Below are positions 34,234-34,276 of a stretch of DNA of 34,276 bases, one piece after another. How positions within the stretch are numbered: position 1 is the stretch's first letter; each line of letters opens with the position of its first letter. The stretch spans positions 187,766 to 222,041 of the forward strand of contig NZ_KQ970819.1 of the NCBI RefSeq assembly GCF_001579645.1. Direction: 5' to 3'. Position numbers and translations under genes: made by a program. Origin of the DNA: Streptococcus infantis (GTDB taxonomy: Bacteria; Bacillota; Bacilli; Lactobacillales; Streptococcaceae). Under the pieces are notes generated by a model. That model did no database searches. It worked only from the letters and a program-made list of their open reading frames with translations, and was not told the DNA's origin.

Positions 34234-34276
34234 ATGAGAAAAAAACGTGGAATTAAAAAATTAGTTACATTTGCGG
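34234..34276 (+). CDS. Start of a gene cut by the window end, possible secreted peptide
   Basis: Only 14 codons are visible: MRKKRGIKKLVTFA. AAAGGGG at 34217-34224 and the promoter at 34173 support it as a real gene. A strongly basic N-terminus turning hydrophobic looks like the beginning of a signal peptide. Position opposite a PlcR/TprA-like regulator suggests a PhrA-like signalling peptide precursor or a regulated secreted product such as a bacteriocin. The rest lies outside the window. Confidence 0.5.
   Translation, partial: MRKKRGIKKLVTFA

Overview
The window looks like a chromosome segment of Streptococcus pneumoniae or a close mitis-group relative. It is AT-rich. The gene order symporter, YhcH, sialidase, Gfo/Idh oxidoreductase, ROK kinase, V-type ATPase matches, from memory, the pneumococcal nanC locus running into the ntp operon. 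The second half is a streptococcal integrative conjugative element (ICE) of the Tn5252/Tn5253 kind. All assignments rest on reading the sequence and on recall; no database was searched.

Region 1 (1-4410) handles sialic acid. It has the C-terminal end of a sodium:solute symporter, a YhcH/NanQ-type anomerase, a secreted NanB/NanC-type sialidase with a duplicated 34-residue unit, and a NanOx-like oxidoreductase. A strong terminator follows. The sialidase would release sialic acid or its dehydrated forms, the symporter would import them with Na+, and the oxidoreductase and anomerase would return them to usable Neu5Ac.

Region 2 (4448-14090) has a ROK sugar kinase 24 nt ahead of a complete nine-gene V-type ATPase operon (ntpF-I-K-E-C-G-A-B-D), closed by an intrinsic terminator. 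The proteolipid keeps the residues that bind Na+ in the Enterococcus hirae enzyme, so the complex probably pumps Na+ and could support the neighbouring Na+-coupled symporter.

Region 3 (14091-15096) is a junction without an intact gene. It holds a decayed ABC-ATPase fragment, a second terminator, a possible group II intron 3' end and a strongly folded leader ahead of the transfer genes.

Region 4 (15097-24431) is a type IV secretion module: two small unknown proteins, a VirD4 coupling protein, a small Maff2-like membrane protein, VirB6-like, PrgI/VirB3-like and VirB4-like proteins, and a VirB1-like cell-wall hydrolase with lysozyme and CHAP domains. Relaxase, integrase and attachment sites are not in the window.

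Region 5 (24466-34276) is the accessory and maintenance part. It has a minus-strand GNAT toxin with a 54-residue candidate antitoxin and an operator-like promoter. Next comes a predicted small RNA of about 180 nt built from two 54-nt units, each with two hairpins, and bounded by a promoter and a terminator. After it lie a thrombospondin-type-3 protein, a 2070-residue DarB-like methylase/helicase and two small proteins. Last is a PlcR/TprA-like peptide-sensing regulator, divergent from a gene whose first codons end the window. The shared 190-bp intergenic region carries two good promoters and a repeated 15-bp box.

The least explained items are the tandem-hairpin RNA, the toxin partner, the folded leader of the transfer operon and the regulator with its cut-off target.
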